From contig JAAYCN010000097.1 of the NCBI GenBank assembly GCA_012729755.1, positions 1 to 34,995 on the forward strand: a stretch of 34,995 nt of DNA. The letters run 5' to 3'. Position 1 is the stretch's first letter, and each line of letters begins with the position of its first letter. Made by a program: the position numbers and the translations under genes. This DNA comes from Chloroflexota bacterium. Its GTDB lineage: Bacteria; Chloroflexota; Anaerolineae; Anaerolineales; Anaerolineaceae. The notes under the pieces are model-generated. The model saw nothing but the letters and a program-made list of their open reading frames with translations. It searched no databases and had not been told where the DNA came from. Positions 1-9,425 of the stretch are shown here, piece after piece.

Positions 1-121
1 AGGATTTTAGAAGACAACTGAGAAGACACAATCAGCGCTCTAATCATATACCGATGCGTCCATTGAAGTTCTTATCACCTGTTCAATTTTTATCTCAGAC
101 TGTCCAATATGTTTGACAATC
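1..121. other. Left-edge intergenic DNA after mocA
   Basis: 121 bp downstream of the operon's last gene. I see no convincing terminator, RNA gene or coding start; a 15-codon minus-strand frame (47 to 1) runs off the edge without a clear ribosome-binding site. Confidence 0.4.
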
Positions 122-712
122 CTACACGTGATGATAAAAGTTGTAGAGCTTATTGTAATCATCGGGAAGATCAATATCCCTGCCCTGCATCTCGTCCAGC
201 CACTCAACATATTTCACATTCATATCACGCATGAGGCCTCGTCCTCCCTGGTCGCCTGAGACCTGCTTCAGCGCGTCGAAATTCGCCTGTGAAAAATAAA
301 CTGGGTTAGCGCGCCGGCCATCAATCAACGGTGCGACCACTTCATTCCCCAAGTTCGCGTACTTCACGATCTCATCCAACAGGTGGACATTAATCTGAGG
401 CTGATCAGCCAGCATAAAAATCGCCCCATCAATATCTGCCGGCAAACTTTCAATCCCGACCCTCAGCGAACTGCTCTGACCGGTTCGCCAATCTTCATTG
501 ATCACCACTTGTATTGCAGAGATTTCTATCGTTGATCTGATACGCTCCGCGTCAGCGCCTAAAACAACAACTATCGGGTCAAACTCTGCTAAAAGAGCAG
601 CGCGAATGCTCGCATTAATCACATTCGCACTGCCCCAGGATAATAATTGTTTTGTTTTTCCAAAACGGCTGGAACCACCTGCCGCAAGGATTACAGCCGC
701 GATCTTGCCCAT
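122..712 (-). CDS. mocA: Molybdenum cofactor cytidylyltransferase-like NTP transferase (MocA)
   Basis: A 196-residue MobA/MocA-type nucleotidyltransferase. MocA transfers CMP from CTP to molybdopterin, releasing PPi and giving the cytosine-dinucleotide cofactor used by many bacterial molybdenum hydroxylases. Seen: the N-terminal nucleotide-binding loop LAAGGSSRFGKTKQLL (residues 9-24), the metal-binding LADQPQI (101-107) and GDQGGRGL (153-160), which is typical of MocA. The length fits the family (about 190-200). It is the last gene of the minus-strand operon, 13 bp after a molybdopterin-binding hydroxylase subunit, which supports MocA over the GMP-transferring MobA. The nucleotide preference (CTP or GTP) is inferred from context, not from a decisive residue. 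Confidence 0.85.
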   Translation of the reverse strand: MGKIAAVILAAGGSSRFGKTKQLLSWGSANVINASIRAALLAEFDPIVVVLGADAERIRSTIEISAIQVVINEDWRTGQSSSLRVGIESLPADIDGAIFMLADQPQINVHLLDEIVKYANLGNEVVAPLIDGRRANPVYFSQANFDALKQVSGDQGGRGLMRDMNVKYVEWLDEMQGRDIDLPDDYNKLYNFYHHV

Positions 713-725
713 TAAATATCCAACG

Positions 726-2939
726 CTAATCGATTTTGCCGATCGCCCTCAAAACGCGTTCTGCGGTCAGCGGGAAGCTGTCGAAGCGAATCCCGATAGC
801 ATCCTCAACCGCTGAAATCACCGCGGGCGCGAACGGAAGATAAGGCATCTCGCCCATGCCACGCGCTCCATATGGGCCGGCTGGATCAGGATACTCCAAA
901 ATAACGCTTTTAACCCTATCAGGAATGTCCAGGATAGTTGGAATCAAATAGGTCGAAAACTCTTTGGTAAGCGCCATGCCATCGCGCTGTTTCCAGTTTT
1001 CAAGCAAGGTATAACCAGCAGCCTGAACAACAGCGCCTTCTATCTGTCCTTCTACCAAAGCGGGGTTAATCGCCTTTCCAACATCATCAGTGCAGATTAC
1101 CTCCCTTAAAATCACCTCACCAGTCTGGGTGTTTACCTCGGCCAACACGGTTTCAGCCACGTACCCATAGGCGAAGTTAGGCACGCAATGGCCATCAACT
1201 TTATCAAGGCTGGATGTCGCAGGCGCCCAGTAGGTATGTTCAACACGCACAGGTCTCTGGCCAATATGCCAAAGCTCAAGCGCTTTTTGAGAAGCCTCCT
1301 TAATCGCATTTCCCGCCATAAAGGTCATTCTTGAAGCGGAAACCGACCCGGAGTTCAATGATGTCGCGGTATCAGAGAAATGTGCTTCGATCTTTTCTTC
1401 AGGTATCCCAAGTGACTCCGCAGCGAATTGCAGAAAAACAGTGTGAGCGCCCTGACCCACTTCAGCCCCCGCATGATAGAGCACAGCCTTTTCGATTTCG
1501 CTGTCACCAAACAGCTCAATCGTAGCGCCGCAGTTTTCCCTGTAACCATAAGAAAAACCAATATTCTTATACCCACAGGCAAAACCCAGCCCACGTCGGA
1601 TATGCGCAAGTTCAGACTGCTTCACTTCCGGTTTCACCCAGCCAGTTTCCGACTTTTCCCAACCACCCTCAATGGCTGCGCGCTCAACTACTTCCCGAAT
1701 AGAGACTTTACCCGGCAAGGGTGACCCCATGGAAATAATGCTTCCATCCTTGAACAGATTGCGGGACCGCAACTCAACCGGGTCCATACCCAGGGCTTGA
1801 GCAAGCTTATCAACCTGGCTCTCAGCCATAAACGCGGCTTGCGGGCCGCCAAATCCTCTAAAAGCCCCTCCGGGAATATTGTTGGTATAGACGCAATAGG
1901 CATCAGTCGAAACATTCTCAATGTCGTATGGACCAGTAGCGAGAAGCGTCGCATTTCCCAATACCTTGCCGGATGTATAGACATATGCTCCGCCGTCAGC
2001 ATAGATCTTCGATTCCGCCGCCAGGATCTTGCCGTTCACATCCGCGCCCCATTTTGCCCACAAACGATAATGGTGCCTCTTGTGATGTCCAATGATCGAT
2101 TCTTCACGTGACCAGACCGTTTTCACAGGTCTGCGAATACCTTTTTCACTCAGGCGCATCGCCGCCAGGCACAGCACGATCTGAACAGACATATCCTCTC
2201 GGCCGCCAAACGCGCCACCAATAGCAGGGTAAATAACTCTGACTCGCTCCAGAGGAATATTGAGCGCATGTGTCACCTGTCCTTGGTCCTCATGCGTCCA
2301 CTGTCCGCCCACAATTAAGGTGATACGATCCTCTTCATCCACATAAGCAACACCGGCTTCGGGTTGCAAGTAGGCATGTTCCTGAACCGGTGTGTTGTAT
2401 TCATGTTCCACCACAACCGCGCAGCGTTTGAACGCCTCTTCAACATTTCCGTGGCGAATAATATTGTGATGGAAAATATTCGTTTCCATCTTCGGGTGAA
2501 GAATATAGGCATCCTCAGCTAAAGCTTGATCAAGTGTCTCAATAATCGGCAGGTCTTCAAACTCGATTTCAATCAGTTTGGCAGCCTTTTTGGCGATTTG
2601 CTCTGTCTCAGCGATCACCAAGGCGACTTGGTCGCCTTCAAAACGCACATGATCTCCATCCGGCATATTAGAATCCGGACCGCATAAAACCGGTTGATCC
2701 TTGACGCCTAAACCGTAACCGTTATTCGGCACATCTTTTGATGTCAACACTTTCACGACACCTTCGACTGCTTCAGCCTTGGTCGTATCGATGTGCCTGA
2801 CAATCGCTGAGGGCCGCCTTGCAAAAACAACCTGCATATACAGCGCGTCGCTAAACTGAAAATCCCCGGGATAACGGGCCTTCCCAGTCACTTTATCGTA
2901 AGCGTCTATCCTTGGCAAACGATCACCTACCGGACTCAT
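726..2939 (-). CDS. Molybdopterin-binding subunit of a xanthine dehydrogenase-family hydroxylase
   Basis: A 737-residue large subunit of a multi-chain molybdenum hydroxylase (xanthine, aldehyde, nicotinate and CO dehydrogenase superfamily). It hydroxylates a substrate with water at the Mo centre and passes electrons to 2Fe-2S and FAD partners. Seen: the a/b hammerhead start (residues 10-130), GGQWTHEDQ (211-219), GGAFGGRED (241-249), AFRGFGGPQ (359-367), a GAEVGQGAH cofactor loop and GARGMGE (691-697), whose last Glu is the expected base catalyst. There is no CO-dehydrogenase active-site Cys loop that I can recognise, so CO oxidation is unlikely. Its start overlaps the stop of the FAD/2Fe-2S gene by 4 bp (ATGA), so the two form one enzyme. 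The substrate is unknown. Confidence 0.9.
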   Translation of the reverse strand: MSPVGDRLPRIDAYDKVTGKARYPGDFQFSDALYMQVVFARRPSAIVRHIDTTKAEAVEGVVKVLTSKDVPNNGYGLGVKDQPVLCGPDSNMPDGDHVRFEGDQVALVIAETEQIAKKAAKLIEIEFEDLPIIETLDQALAEDAYILHPKMETNIFHHNIIRHGNVEEAFKRCAVVVEHEYNTPVQEHAYLQPEAGVAYVDEEDRITLIVGGQWTHEDQGQVTHALNIPLERVRVIYPAIGGAFGGREDMSVQIVLCLAAMRLSEKGIRRPVKTVWSREESIIGHHKRHHYRLWAKWGADVNGKILAAESKIYADGGAYVYTSGKVLGNATLLATGPYDIENVSTDAYCVYTNNIPGGAFRGFGGPQAAFMAESQVDKLAQALGMDPVELRSRNLFKDGSIISMGSPLPGKVSIREVVERAAIEGGWEKSETGWVKPEVKQSELAHIRRGLGFACGYKNIGFSYGYRENCGATIELFGDSEIEKAVLYHAGAEVGQGAHTVFLQFAAESLGIPEEKIEAHFSDTATSLNSGSVSASRMTFMAGNAIKEASQKALELWHIGQRPVRVEHTYWAPATSSLDKVDGHCVPNFAYGYVAETVLAEVNTQTGEVILREVICTDDVGKAINPALVEGQIEGAVVQAAGYTLLENWKQRDGMALTKEFSTYLIPTILDIPDRVKSVILEYPDPAGPYGARGMGEMPYLPFAPAVISAVEDAIGIRFDSFPLTAERVLRAIGKID

Positions 2940-4348
2940 GCTGACCTCCCATTTGCTGACGCTACGCTTTCGATTGCCTCAACAATTTTGTAATAACCCG
3001 TACACCGGCACAAATTACCTGATATGCCTTCTCTGATTGTCTCATGGTCAGGCTCCGGAATCTCTTCAAGCAGTTTAACTGCTGACATCACAAAACCAGG
3101 TGTACAGTAGCCGCATTGTACAGCTGCGTGGTCAATAAAAGCTTGCTGAACTGGATGCAAATGGCCATTTTTGGAAACACCTTCCACGGTGGTAATCGCT
3201 GCATTATGGGCGCGTGGCGCCGGAACCAGACAGCTCACCACTGCCATGCCATCGAGATGCAAAGTGCAAGCGCCACACTCACCTTCCCCACAGCCATTCT
3301 TAGTGCCAGTCAATCCAACTTTCTCGCGCACCAACCCGAGCAGGTTTCGCTGACCCTGATCTGCGATATCAAACCGTTCGCCATTGATCACAGTTTGAAT
3401 GACCTCACCGTTCCAGTTCGCCGCAGGATGGGTAAAATTCCGATTGTGCGTGTCGAGTACTGCCGGCCGGCGGGGAATCTTGATTTCAGGATCGCGATTT
3501 TCGATTTCATTCAGACAGTTTTCGACCAACACCCCTACCATGTAGTATCGGTATTCTTGCGAGGCACGCACGTCGCTGATCGGTTTGACAGCAGCTTCAG
3601 CTAACTTACCAGCTGTTTGCGTGACATCAGGCGTTAAAGATTTGCCAACCAGAAACTTTTCAGCTTCTAAAGCGTGAATGATTGTTGGTGCAACAGAACC
3701 AAGTGTAATTTTAGCGTCAACAATCCTCTCACCCTCGAAATCAAGCAAAACGCAACCATTTAAAGTGGAAATGGCCTGGGCACGGCGCAGAGCAGATTTC
3801 TTGAAATTGCCAATTTGAGAAGGTTTCATGCTTTCAAAAACGACTTCTTTGACAAATTCGTCTTTCTTCAGCACAGTTTTACGAACGCCCTGATAAAAAT
3901 CAGCCAACTTCACCATGCGTTCACCAGATTTTGAAACAATGACTAAACTCGCGTCAAGCGCCATCAAGGGAGTGATGGTGTCGTTCGCCGGTGACGCCGT
4001 CACCAGATTGCCGACTATCGTCGCGCGGTTGCGAATCTGAGGTGTCGCCACCCGCCAACATGCCTGAACCAGTGGATAAGCCGCATCTCGAAGGATAGAT
4101 GATAAAACCGCGTTATTATGAGTAACCAGGGCTTCAATATGAATACATCCATCCGAGTCGCGCCAGATCTGATCCAATCCCGCAATTCTGGAAATATCCA
4201 GAATCACTTCCAACTCCTCCCACTTTCCGTTATGCATCTCAACCATCAGATCCGTCCCGCCCGAGATAATACGGGTCGGCGCCTGCTGATCAGCCAATTT
4301 GGCAACCAGCTCATCAATTGTTTCAATAATGTGATAGTGTTTCCACAT
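2936..4348 (-). CDS. Fused FAD-binding and 2Fe-2S subunit of molybdenum hydroxylase
   Basis: 470 residues joining two subunits that are usually separate. Residues 1 to about 285 are the FAD-binding module (SGGTDLM near residue 30, then IRNRATIVGNL and ASPANDTITPLMALDA) with a CO-dehydrogenase flavoprotein C-terminal domain. Residues about 310-470 are the iron-sulfur subunit. Plant-type 2Fe-2S ligands are C353, C358, C361 and C373; the second cluster uses C412, C415, C447 and C449 (CGYCTPG and CRCTGY). The order FAD then Fe-S is a less common fusion. It passes electrons from the Mo subunit encoded immediately downstream to FAD and an unknown acceptor. XdhC is encoded 6 bp upstream. All eight cysteines are present, so it should be functional. 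Confidence 0.9.
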   Translation of the reverse strand: MWKHYHIIETIDELVAKLADQQAPTRIISGGTDLMVEMHNGKWEELEVILDISRIAGLDQIWRDSDGCIHIEALVTHNNAVLSSILRDAAYPLVQACWRVATPQIRNRATIVGNLVTASPANDTITPLMALDASLVIVSKSGERMVKLADFYQGVRKTVLKKDEFVKEVVFESMKPSQIGNFKKSALRRAQAISTLNGCVLLDFEGERIVDAKITLGSVAPTIIHALEAEKFLVGKSLTPDVTQTAGKLAEAAVKPISDVRASQEYRYYMVGVLVENCLNEIENRDPEIKIPRRPAVLDTHNRNFTHPAANWNGEVIQTVINGERFDIADQGQRNLLGLVREKVGLTGTKNGCGEGECGACTLHLDGMAVVSCLVPAPRAHNAAITTVEGVSKNGHLHPVQQAFIDHAAVQCGYCTPGFVMSAVKLLEEIPEPDHETIREGISGNLCRCTGYYKIVEAIESVASANGRSA

Positions 4349-4354
4349 AATTCC

Positions 4355-5140
4355 TCAGTTAGCCAGGATTGGTGCGTGATTTTTTACTGCGATCACCTCA
4401 GCGAGAATGCTAATCGCGATCTCTTCTGGCGTTTCGCCACGAATATCCAGGCCAATCGGTGATTTTACCAGTTGAATTTGTTCCTGTGGCACACCTTGCT
4501 CAATCAGACCTTTACGCGTGTGCGCCCAGCGCTTAAGTGAACCAATAACGCCTAAATAAGCGAATTGTTGTTGAAGCAACGACGGCAGGCCCTCAATATC
4601 AACATCAGTCCCCCGCGACACGTTGACAATAAAAGTGCTCTGGTCAAAAGGCAGCAGCTTTGGAAGATCGACCATTTTGGCGCTTAGAAATTCGACATTA
4701 GCAGGGAACAGCGAAGCGTCCAGCTCTTCCATGCGATCGTCAGTCAGCACAATCCGGAACCCAAGCGGCGACGCCGCTTTCGCCACAGCCTTACCGACAT
4801 GCCCAGCGCCAATAACCACCAATAGTGGTTGCGTCATCTGTGGTTCAATATAAACCGTCATCTCACCGCCGCAAACCCCCATTGAGACATCGCTCTCTTC
4901 TGACAGAGAATAATGGACAAGCCTTGTTTTGCCGTCTTTCAATGCCTCAAGAGCAGCTTTTGTCGCAGCCACTTCCACCCCACCGCCACCGACAGTTCCA
5001 GTTGTGTGTCCGTCAGGAAAAACTAACATTTTAGTGCTTGCTTTTCGAGGTACAGCGCCGGTCGTTTCAATGACGACACAAAGACAGACTGGTGTACCCG
5101 CGCGAATTGAATTATTTAATTGATCGATGAGAGTATCCAC
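4355..5140 (-). CDS. xdhC: XdhC/CoxI-family molybdenum hydroxylase maturation factor
   Basis: A 261-residue XdhC-family chaperone. In characterised members it binds the molybdenum cofactor, promotes its sulfuration and delivers it to the hydroxylase apoenzyme; it is not part of the mature enzyme. Seen: the N-terminal XdhC/CoxI domain with TTGAVPRKASTKMLV (26-40) and GTVGGGGVE (48-56), the family MGVCGGEMTVYIEP segment (87-100), then a Rossmann domain starting VVIGAGHVGKAVA (108-120). The start is GTG, overlapping by 1 nt the TAG stop of the pyrophosphatase gene, with a good GGAGG 5 nt upstream. It lies between two hydroxylases and may serve both. Confidence 0.9.
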   Translation of the reverse strand: MDTLIDQLNNSIRAGTPVCLCVVIETTGAVPRKASTKMLVFPDGHTTGTVGGGGVEVAATKAALEALKDGKTRLVHYSLSEESDVSMGVCGGEMTVYIEPQMTQPLLVVIGAGHVGKAVAKAASPLGFRIVLTDDRMEELDASLFPANVEFLSAKMVDLPKLLPFDQSTFIVNVSRGTDVDIEGLPSLLQQQFAYLGVIGSLKRWAHTRKGLIEQGVPQEQIQLVKSPIGLDIRGETPEEIAISILAEVIAVKNHAPILAN

Positions 5141-6513
5141 TATACCTCCAACAATGACAGAACGATGGGTAATAACTGTTTTTTGCGTGAGACCACCCCT
5201 TCAGCCACATAAGTGCCGTCCGACATCGGCTTATAGGGTAATTCGTCCAGTTCGGGTGGAGCGTCGACAAAAATCAAGCGACTCGACCCAGCCACAACGT
5301 CTGTGACCATTAAACCGGCAAAATCGATAGCCTTTTGGTTTTTCAAATTCTTCAACGCGGCCTGCAATCTGGGAATGTAGTCGCCAATGTCATACATATC
5401 AGATGTTTCCGCCTGAGCAATGGCGAACTTAAAACCTGCAGTCTCATAAAGTTTCATATCGGTGGAAACCACAACATCAGGTTCCTGAGTGATTAAACCA
5501 GCACCCGCCTTCACGATCCGCTCGCCATAAGTCTTGATCGTTTCATCCTCAAGGGGTGAACCCGGTACAAATGCCCAGCGAGCTAAACGCTGAGCAGCCT
5601 CATTATCGCGCGAAGTGGTAGTTGGCGAAGTCAAAATCAAGGTATCTGACAGCAATCCTGCCAGCAACAGGCCAGCCATATCAGGTGGCGCGCTTAAACC
5701 TGATTCCTCCATCTGTTCCGAAACTAAGGTTGATGTCGACCCAACTATATCTACAGTAAACTTGATCGGATTATGCGTAGACTGATTTCCCAAACGGTGA
5801 TGGTCGAGAATCTCGAGCAGTTCAGCCTCTTCGAGCGAGGCAATAGCCTGTTGAGGTTCATTATGGTCGACCAGAATAACCTGAATTCGCGGTGGCGACA
5901 ACAAATCGCGTTGTTTCACCACACCCAGATAACGCTTATTTTCGTCAATCACCCAATATTCAGTCTGTTCGTTGCGTAATAAGCGATTTAATACATCTTT
6001 GATGCGCGTGCCGGCTGCGAATTTCGGCAAATCAATTTCAGCCGCTTCACGACAAGGGATATCGAGCATCTCTGCTATCGTGATATTGCGATTTTTAGCA
6101 TGCGGGCCAATGATTTTTCGCATAAAATCAAACACGCTCTGGCCGGTAACCATCCCAAATGGTGTTCCATCCTGGTTGACCACCGGGCAAATGCCAGCCG
6201 TACGCGTCAAAATCGTCCAAGCCTCATTCAAGGATTTGTCCGGGCTAACCACATCGTAGCGGCGCATCACCGACTCAAAACGAGGAGAGGCGTCAGTCAA
6301 CAAAACAGGAGATTCAATGCCCAATGTTTTTAATACCCAAGCAGTTTGACGATTAATCGCTCCGGCACGGGCTGGGAGCGTATTCAAATCATCCCGAACG
6401 TTAAGCAACCAGGCATAACCAATCGCTGAGGCAATCGAATCAGTATCCGGGTTCATATGGCCAACCACAAAAACCCGTTTGGTATTTCGATTAAAGTTAA
6501 AAGGTTGATCCAT
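5140..6513 (-). CDS. ppaC: CBS-domain family II (DHH) manganese-dependent inorganic pyrophosphatase
   Basis: A 457-residue family II pyrophosphatase hydrolysing PPi to phosphate in the cytoplasm. DHH motifs: GHMNPDTDSI (18-27), VDHNE (215-219) and DHHRLG (237-242), then VGSTST and a C-terminal DHHA2 domain. A pair of CBS domains (about residues 80-205) is inserted between the first and later DHH motifs, as in adenine-nucleotide-regulated CBS-PPases. I see no DRTGG domain between the CBS pair. I chose ATG at 6513, which overlaps the preceding TAA by 1 nt and starts next to the conserved strand, over an in-frame ATG at 6552 that would add 13 unconserved residues inside the upstream gene. It shares the operon with two PPi-releasing nucleotidyltransferases, MocA and CofC. 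Confidence 0.9.
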   Translation of the reverse strand: MDQPFNFNRNTKRVFVVGHMNPDTDSIASAIGYAWLLNVRDDLNTLPARAGAINRQTAWVLKTLGIESPVLLTDASPRFESVMRRYDVVSPDKSLNEAWTILTRTAGICPVVNQDGTPFGMVTGQSVFDFMRKIIGPHAKNRNITIAEMLDIPCREAAEIDLPKFAAGTRIKDVLNRLLRNEQTEYWVIDENKRYLGVVKQRDLLSPPRIQVILVDHNEPQQAIASLEEAELLEILDHHRLGNQSTHNPIKFTVDIVGSTSTLVSEQMEESGLSAPPDMAGLLLAGLLSDTLILTSPTTTSRDNEAAQRLARWAFVPGSPLEDETIKTYGERIVKAGAGLITQEPDVVVSTDMKLYETAGFKFAIAQAETSDMYDIGDYIPRLQAALKNLKNQKAIDFAGLMVTDVVAGSSRLIFVDAPPELDELPYKPMSDGTYVAEGVVSRKKQLLPIVLSLLEV

Positions 6514-9425
6514 TAATTTTGGGAGCTCCTCTGTTTTGCCAAAGCTTTCCATACTTTTTCTGGTGTTACCGGGTTATCTTTGATGTCAGCGCCGCAAGCG
6601 TCTAAAACAGCATTCCCAACCGCCGGCGCTGCCCCGTCAAGCGGAATTTCGGCAACTGCCTTCGCACCAAGGGGATGCGACTTTTCATAAGTCTCAACAA
6701 AGATCGTTTTGATTTTGGGCATCTCATCAGCCCTGAAGATGTGATAATCAGCCAGGTCTCTTTCACGTGCCCGACCTTTTTCGTCATAAACCATTTCTTC
6801 GCTGACAGCATACCCAAGCGCCTGCGCCACCCCGCCTTCTATCTGTCCTTTGGCTGTGGTGGGATTAATGATCACACCACTATCCACTGCGAAAACCAGC
6901 TCTTCAACCCTCACTTGGCCAGTCTCTTTGTCAACTAACACGGTGGCGAACTGCGCACCGAAAGGAGGCGGAGAACTGGGCGACACATACGAAGCAACCG
7001 TCATTAATTGCTCCTGTTTTTGTCGGTGCAGACTATCCAGAGCAATTTCAGCCAGGCTGATTCTCTTTCCATCCGGAGCGACAGCCGAGCGACCTGCCAG
7101 TTTCAGATCAGAAGGTTGAACGTTCAATCCCTCATCCGCAAACATTAACGCTGCTCGTTTTTTGATTTTTTCGGCCATTTGCGCTGCCGCTTTGGCAACA
7201 GCCGTACCGGAAATATATGTGGTCGAAGAGGCATAGGCACCCTTATCAAACGGAGTGAAATCGGTGTCTGACGAGTAAACCAATATGTCCTCAAGCGGCA
7301 CGCCTAAAGTCTCAGCAGCCATTTGCGCAAGGACAGTATCGCTGCCGGTGCCTAAATCGGTAGCGCCAACCATCAGGTTAAAAGAGCCATCGTCGTTGAT
7401 TTTGAGGCTTGCAGCTCCCATATCAAGATATGGAATTGCCGTTCCCTGCATCACCAGGGCGACGCCAATGCCCCGGGCCAGATTCGGCTTGCCAGGGATG
7501 TTCTTCCAATCAGTGTTATTATATTTCTCGTCCCAGCCAATCGCCGCCCGGCCTTGTTTTACACACTCCGCCAGGCCGACCGTCCAGACAGTTTCAGGCA
7601 CAGGCTCGCGTCCTTCATTCCAGGCAGTGCTGAATGGGTGAAACTCACCGGAACGCAATGCGTTTTTAAGCCGGAATTCCAGTGGGTCAAAACCCATCTT
7701 TCGGGCAATCATTTCCATATGGCGTTCCAATGGCCAGTAACCTTGTGGCACTCCGTAGCCGCGATAAGCACCGGCCGGTGGAGTGTTCGTATATACCACA
7801 TCCGCGTAGAATCTGATATTGGGGGATTTACGATATTCGCCATCACCGACATAGAGCGCCATCGACTTGTGACCCGTATTGCCCGTAACAGTCAGCGCGT
7901 GACAACCATATGCGCCGGTATCGCTCAACGCTATCATCTCATTGGCGGTTAAAGTCCCATCCTTTTTGACACCAGTGCGCATCTTCACGCGCATCGGGTG
8001 TCGTGAACGCGAGCTGATAAACTCTTCTTCCCTGGTCATCTCATAGAGCACCGGTCGGCCAGTCGCGATAGTTAGATGACCGACAATATCCTCAATCAGC
8101 ACTTCCTGCTTGTTGCCAAAACCGCCGCCAATTCTTGGTTTAATGACCCGAATGCGTTTAACTGGGAGGTTCAGAACGGGCGCAAGCATGCGACGGGCGT
8201 GAAAAGGCACCTGTGTTGAGGTACGAATCACCAAACGGTCGTCTTCATCCCAGTAGCTCAGAGAAACATGAGGTTCGATATGCGCCTGTTGCACCTTAGG
8301 CACCTCATATTCTTCCTCAAATATGCGATCAGCTTCATTGAAACCTTTATCAACATTTCCAATATCAATGCGAATCTCCGCAGCCAGATTGCGTGAAGGG
8401 TCAGAATCAGCAAAATTAACATATTCTGGCTCATCATGAATGCGGACTGCTCCCGGTTTCATCGATTCGCGTGAATCGAGGATAGCAGGCAACTCCTCAT
8501 ATTCGACCTTGATTAGCTTCAAGGCTTCGTCAGCGATTTCGGGCGTTTCCGCGGCAACAAAGGCCACGCGGTCACCGACAAACCTGACGCGATGATCCAG
8601 TGAGAACATATCAAGCGGACCTGGGATGGGGTCAGACTGCCCTGCGGTTGAATAGACAACCCGCGGAACATCCTGCCAGGTTAAAACCGCAGCGACGCCA
8701 GGTAAAGCTCTGGCTGCACTGGCGTCAATCGCCTTGATCTCAGCGTGTGCCAACGGGCTGTGCAGCACTTTGGCATATAAGACATCTTTCAGGTTGAGGT
8801 CGGCAGTGAAAGCGGGTTTCCCCTGAGCTAACTTGTACGCGTCAACTTTTATTTCTGATTTTCCGACGATCTCGGTTTCGGGGATTTTATCCACCTGCAC
8901 TTTTTTAGCCAGGTCGAAATTCACATCAATGACCTCACCCTCTCTTAGCCATTTGGCGGCCTTGAGAACTGCTTCAACCGGTTTAACATACGCGGTGCAA
9001 CGGCAGAGCACCCCCGACAGGGCATCGCGCACTTCTTCTTCAGATGGATTAAGATTGAAATCCAACAAAGCTTTGGCGGCCAAAATCATGGCAGGCGTAC
9101 AGTAGCCGCACTGAATCGCTCCGCTTTCCGCGAAGGCTTTTTGCAGGTAGCTATATCCCTTAGTCTTACGCCAGCCCAGTTCGGGATGCTGGCCAATTGG
9201 CTCAACCGTCTCAATCAGGTGACCCTCGGCTTGAACACTTAACAGCATGCAGGAATTCACTGACTTGCCATCCAACAGAACTGTACAGGCACCGCATTCG
9301 CCTTTTTTGCAGCCGCCCGACTTGACGCTCATATAACCGAGCTCTCTCAGCGTATCAAGCAATCGGGCAGTCGGTTGAATCTCACAAACCTGAAACTGAT
9401 GATTGATGTTGAGGGTGATTTTCAC
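6513..9425 (-). CDS. 2Fe-2S/molybdopterin fusion hydroxylase (aldehyde oxidoreductase / XDH type)
   Basis: 970 residues with the iron-sulfur domain fused ahead of the Mo domain, the architecture of Desulfovibrio aldehyde oxidoreductase (Mop) and of E. coli XdhD-like proteins. Fe-S ligands: C39, C44, C47, C59 and C106, C109, C141, C143; the last motif reads CRCTAY rather than the usual CRCTGY. The Mo domain runs from about residue 185, with GGGFGNKQE, AYRGYGVPQG, GATDLGTGSD and GAKAVAE ending at the likely catalytic Glu926. It has no FAD domain of its own; the preceding gene, overlapping by 4 bp, encodes a degenerate FAD-subunit homologue. The nearby ssnA-like gene suggests a purine or N-heterocycle substrate, but this is inference. 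Confidence 0.9.
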   Translation of the reverse strand: MKITLNINHQFQVCEIQPTARLLDTLRELGYMSVKSGGCKKGECGACTVLLDGKSVNSCMLLSVQAEGHLIETVEPIGQHPELGWRKTKGYSYLQKAFAESGAIQCGYCTPAMILAAKALLDFNLNPSEEEVRDALSGVLCRCTAYVKPVEAVLKAAKWLREGEVIDVNFDLAKKVQVDKIPETEIVGKSEIKVDAYKLAQGKPAFTADLNLKDVLYAKVLHSPLAHAEIKAIDASAARALPGVAAVLTWQDVPRVVYSTAGQSDPIPGPLDMFSLDHRVRFVGDRVAFVAAETPEIADEALKLIKVEYEELPAILDSRESMKPGAVRIHDEPEYVNFADSDPSRNLAAEIRIDIGNVDKGFNEADRIFEEEYEVPKVQQAHIEPHVSLSYWDEDDRLVIRTSTQVPFHARRMLAPVLNLPVKRIRVIKPRIGGGFGNKQEVLIEDIVGHLTIATGRPVLYEMTREEEFISSRSRHPMRVKMRTGVKKDGTLTANEMIALSDTGAYGCHALTVTGNTGHKSMALYVGDGEYRKSPNIRFYADVVYTNTPPAGAYRGYGVPQGYWPLERHMEMIARKMGFDPLEFRLKNALRSGEFHPFSTAWNEGREPVPETVWTVGLAECVKQGRAAIGWDEKYNNTDWKNIPGKPNLARGIGVALVMQGTAIPYLDMGAASLKINDDGSFNLMVGATDLGTGSDTVLAQMAAETLGVPLEDILVYSSDTDFTPFDKGAYASSTTYISGTAVAKAAAQMAEKIKKRAALMFADEGLNVQPSDLKLAGRSAVAPDGKRISLAEIALDSLHRQKQEQLMTVASYVSPSSPPPFGAQFATVLVDKETGQVRVEELVFAVDSGVIINPTTAKGQIEGGVAQALGYAVSEEMVYDEKGRARERDLADYHIFRADEMPKIKTIFVETYEKSHPLGAKAVAEIPLDGAAPAVGNAVLDACGADIKDNPVTPEKVWKALAKQRSSQN

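Noticed and set aside
1-47. Minus-strand frame starting MIRALIV that runs off the left edge.
   Set aside because: Only 15 codons are visible, with no clear ribosome-binding site; not enough to call a gene.
113-118. TTGACA on the plus strand near mocA, resembling a -35 box.
   Set aside because: No plus-strand -10 at the right distance and no plus-strand gene follows.
5140-6552. Longer pyrophosphatase start at 6552.
   Set aside because: It would add 13 unconserved residues inside the upstream gene; ATG at 6513 overlaps the stop codon and starts at the family N-terminus.
726-9425. Several open frames of 60-130 codons antisense to, or in other frames of, the molybdenum hydroxylase genes.
   Set aside because: They lie fully inside genes with complete motif sets, lack ribosome-binding sites and show no recognisable domains.
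2936-9425. Selenium-dependent hydroxylase with recoded stop codons.
   Set aside because: Both hydroxylase genes are fully open without in-frame TGA, and no selenium-maturation genes (YqeB/YqeC-like) are present in the window.
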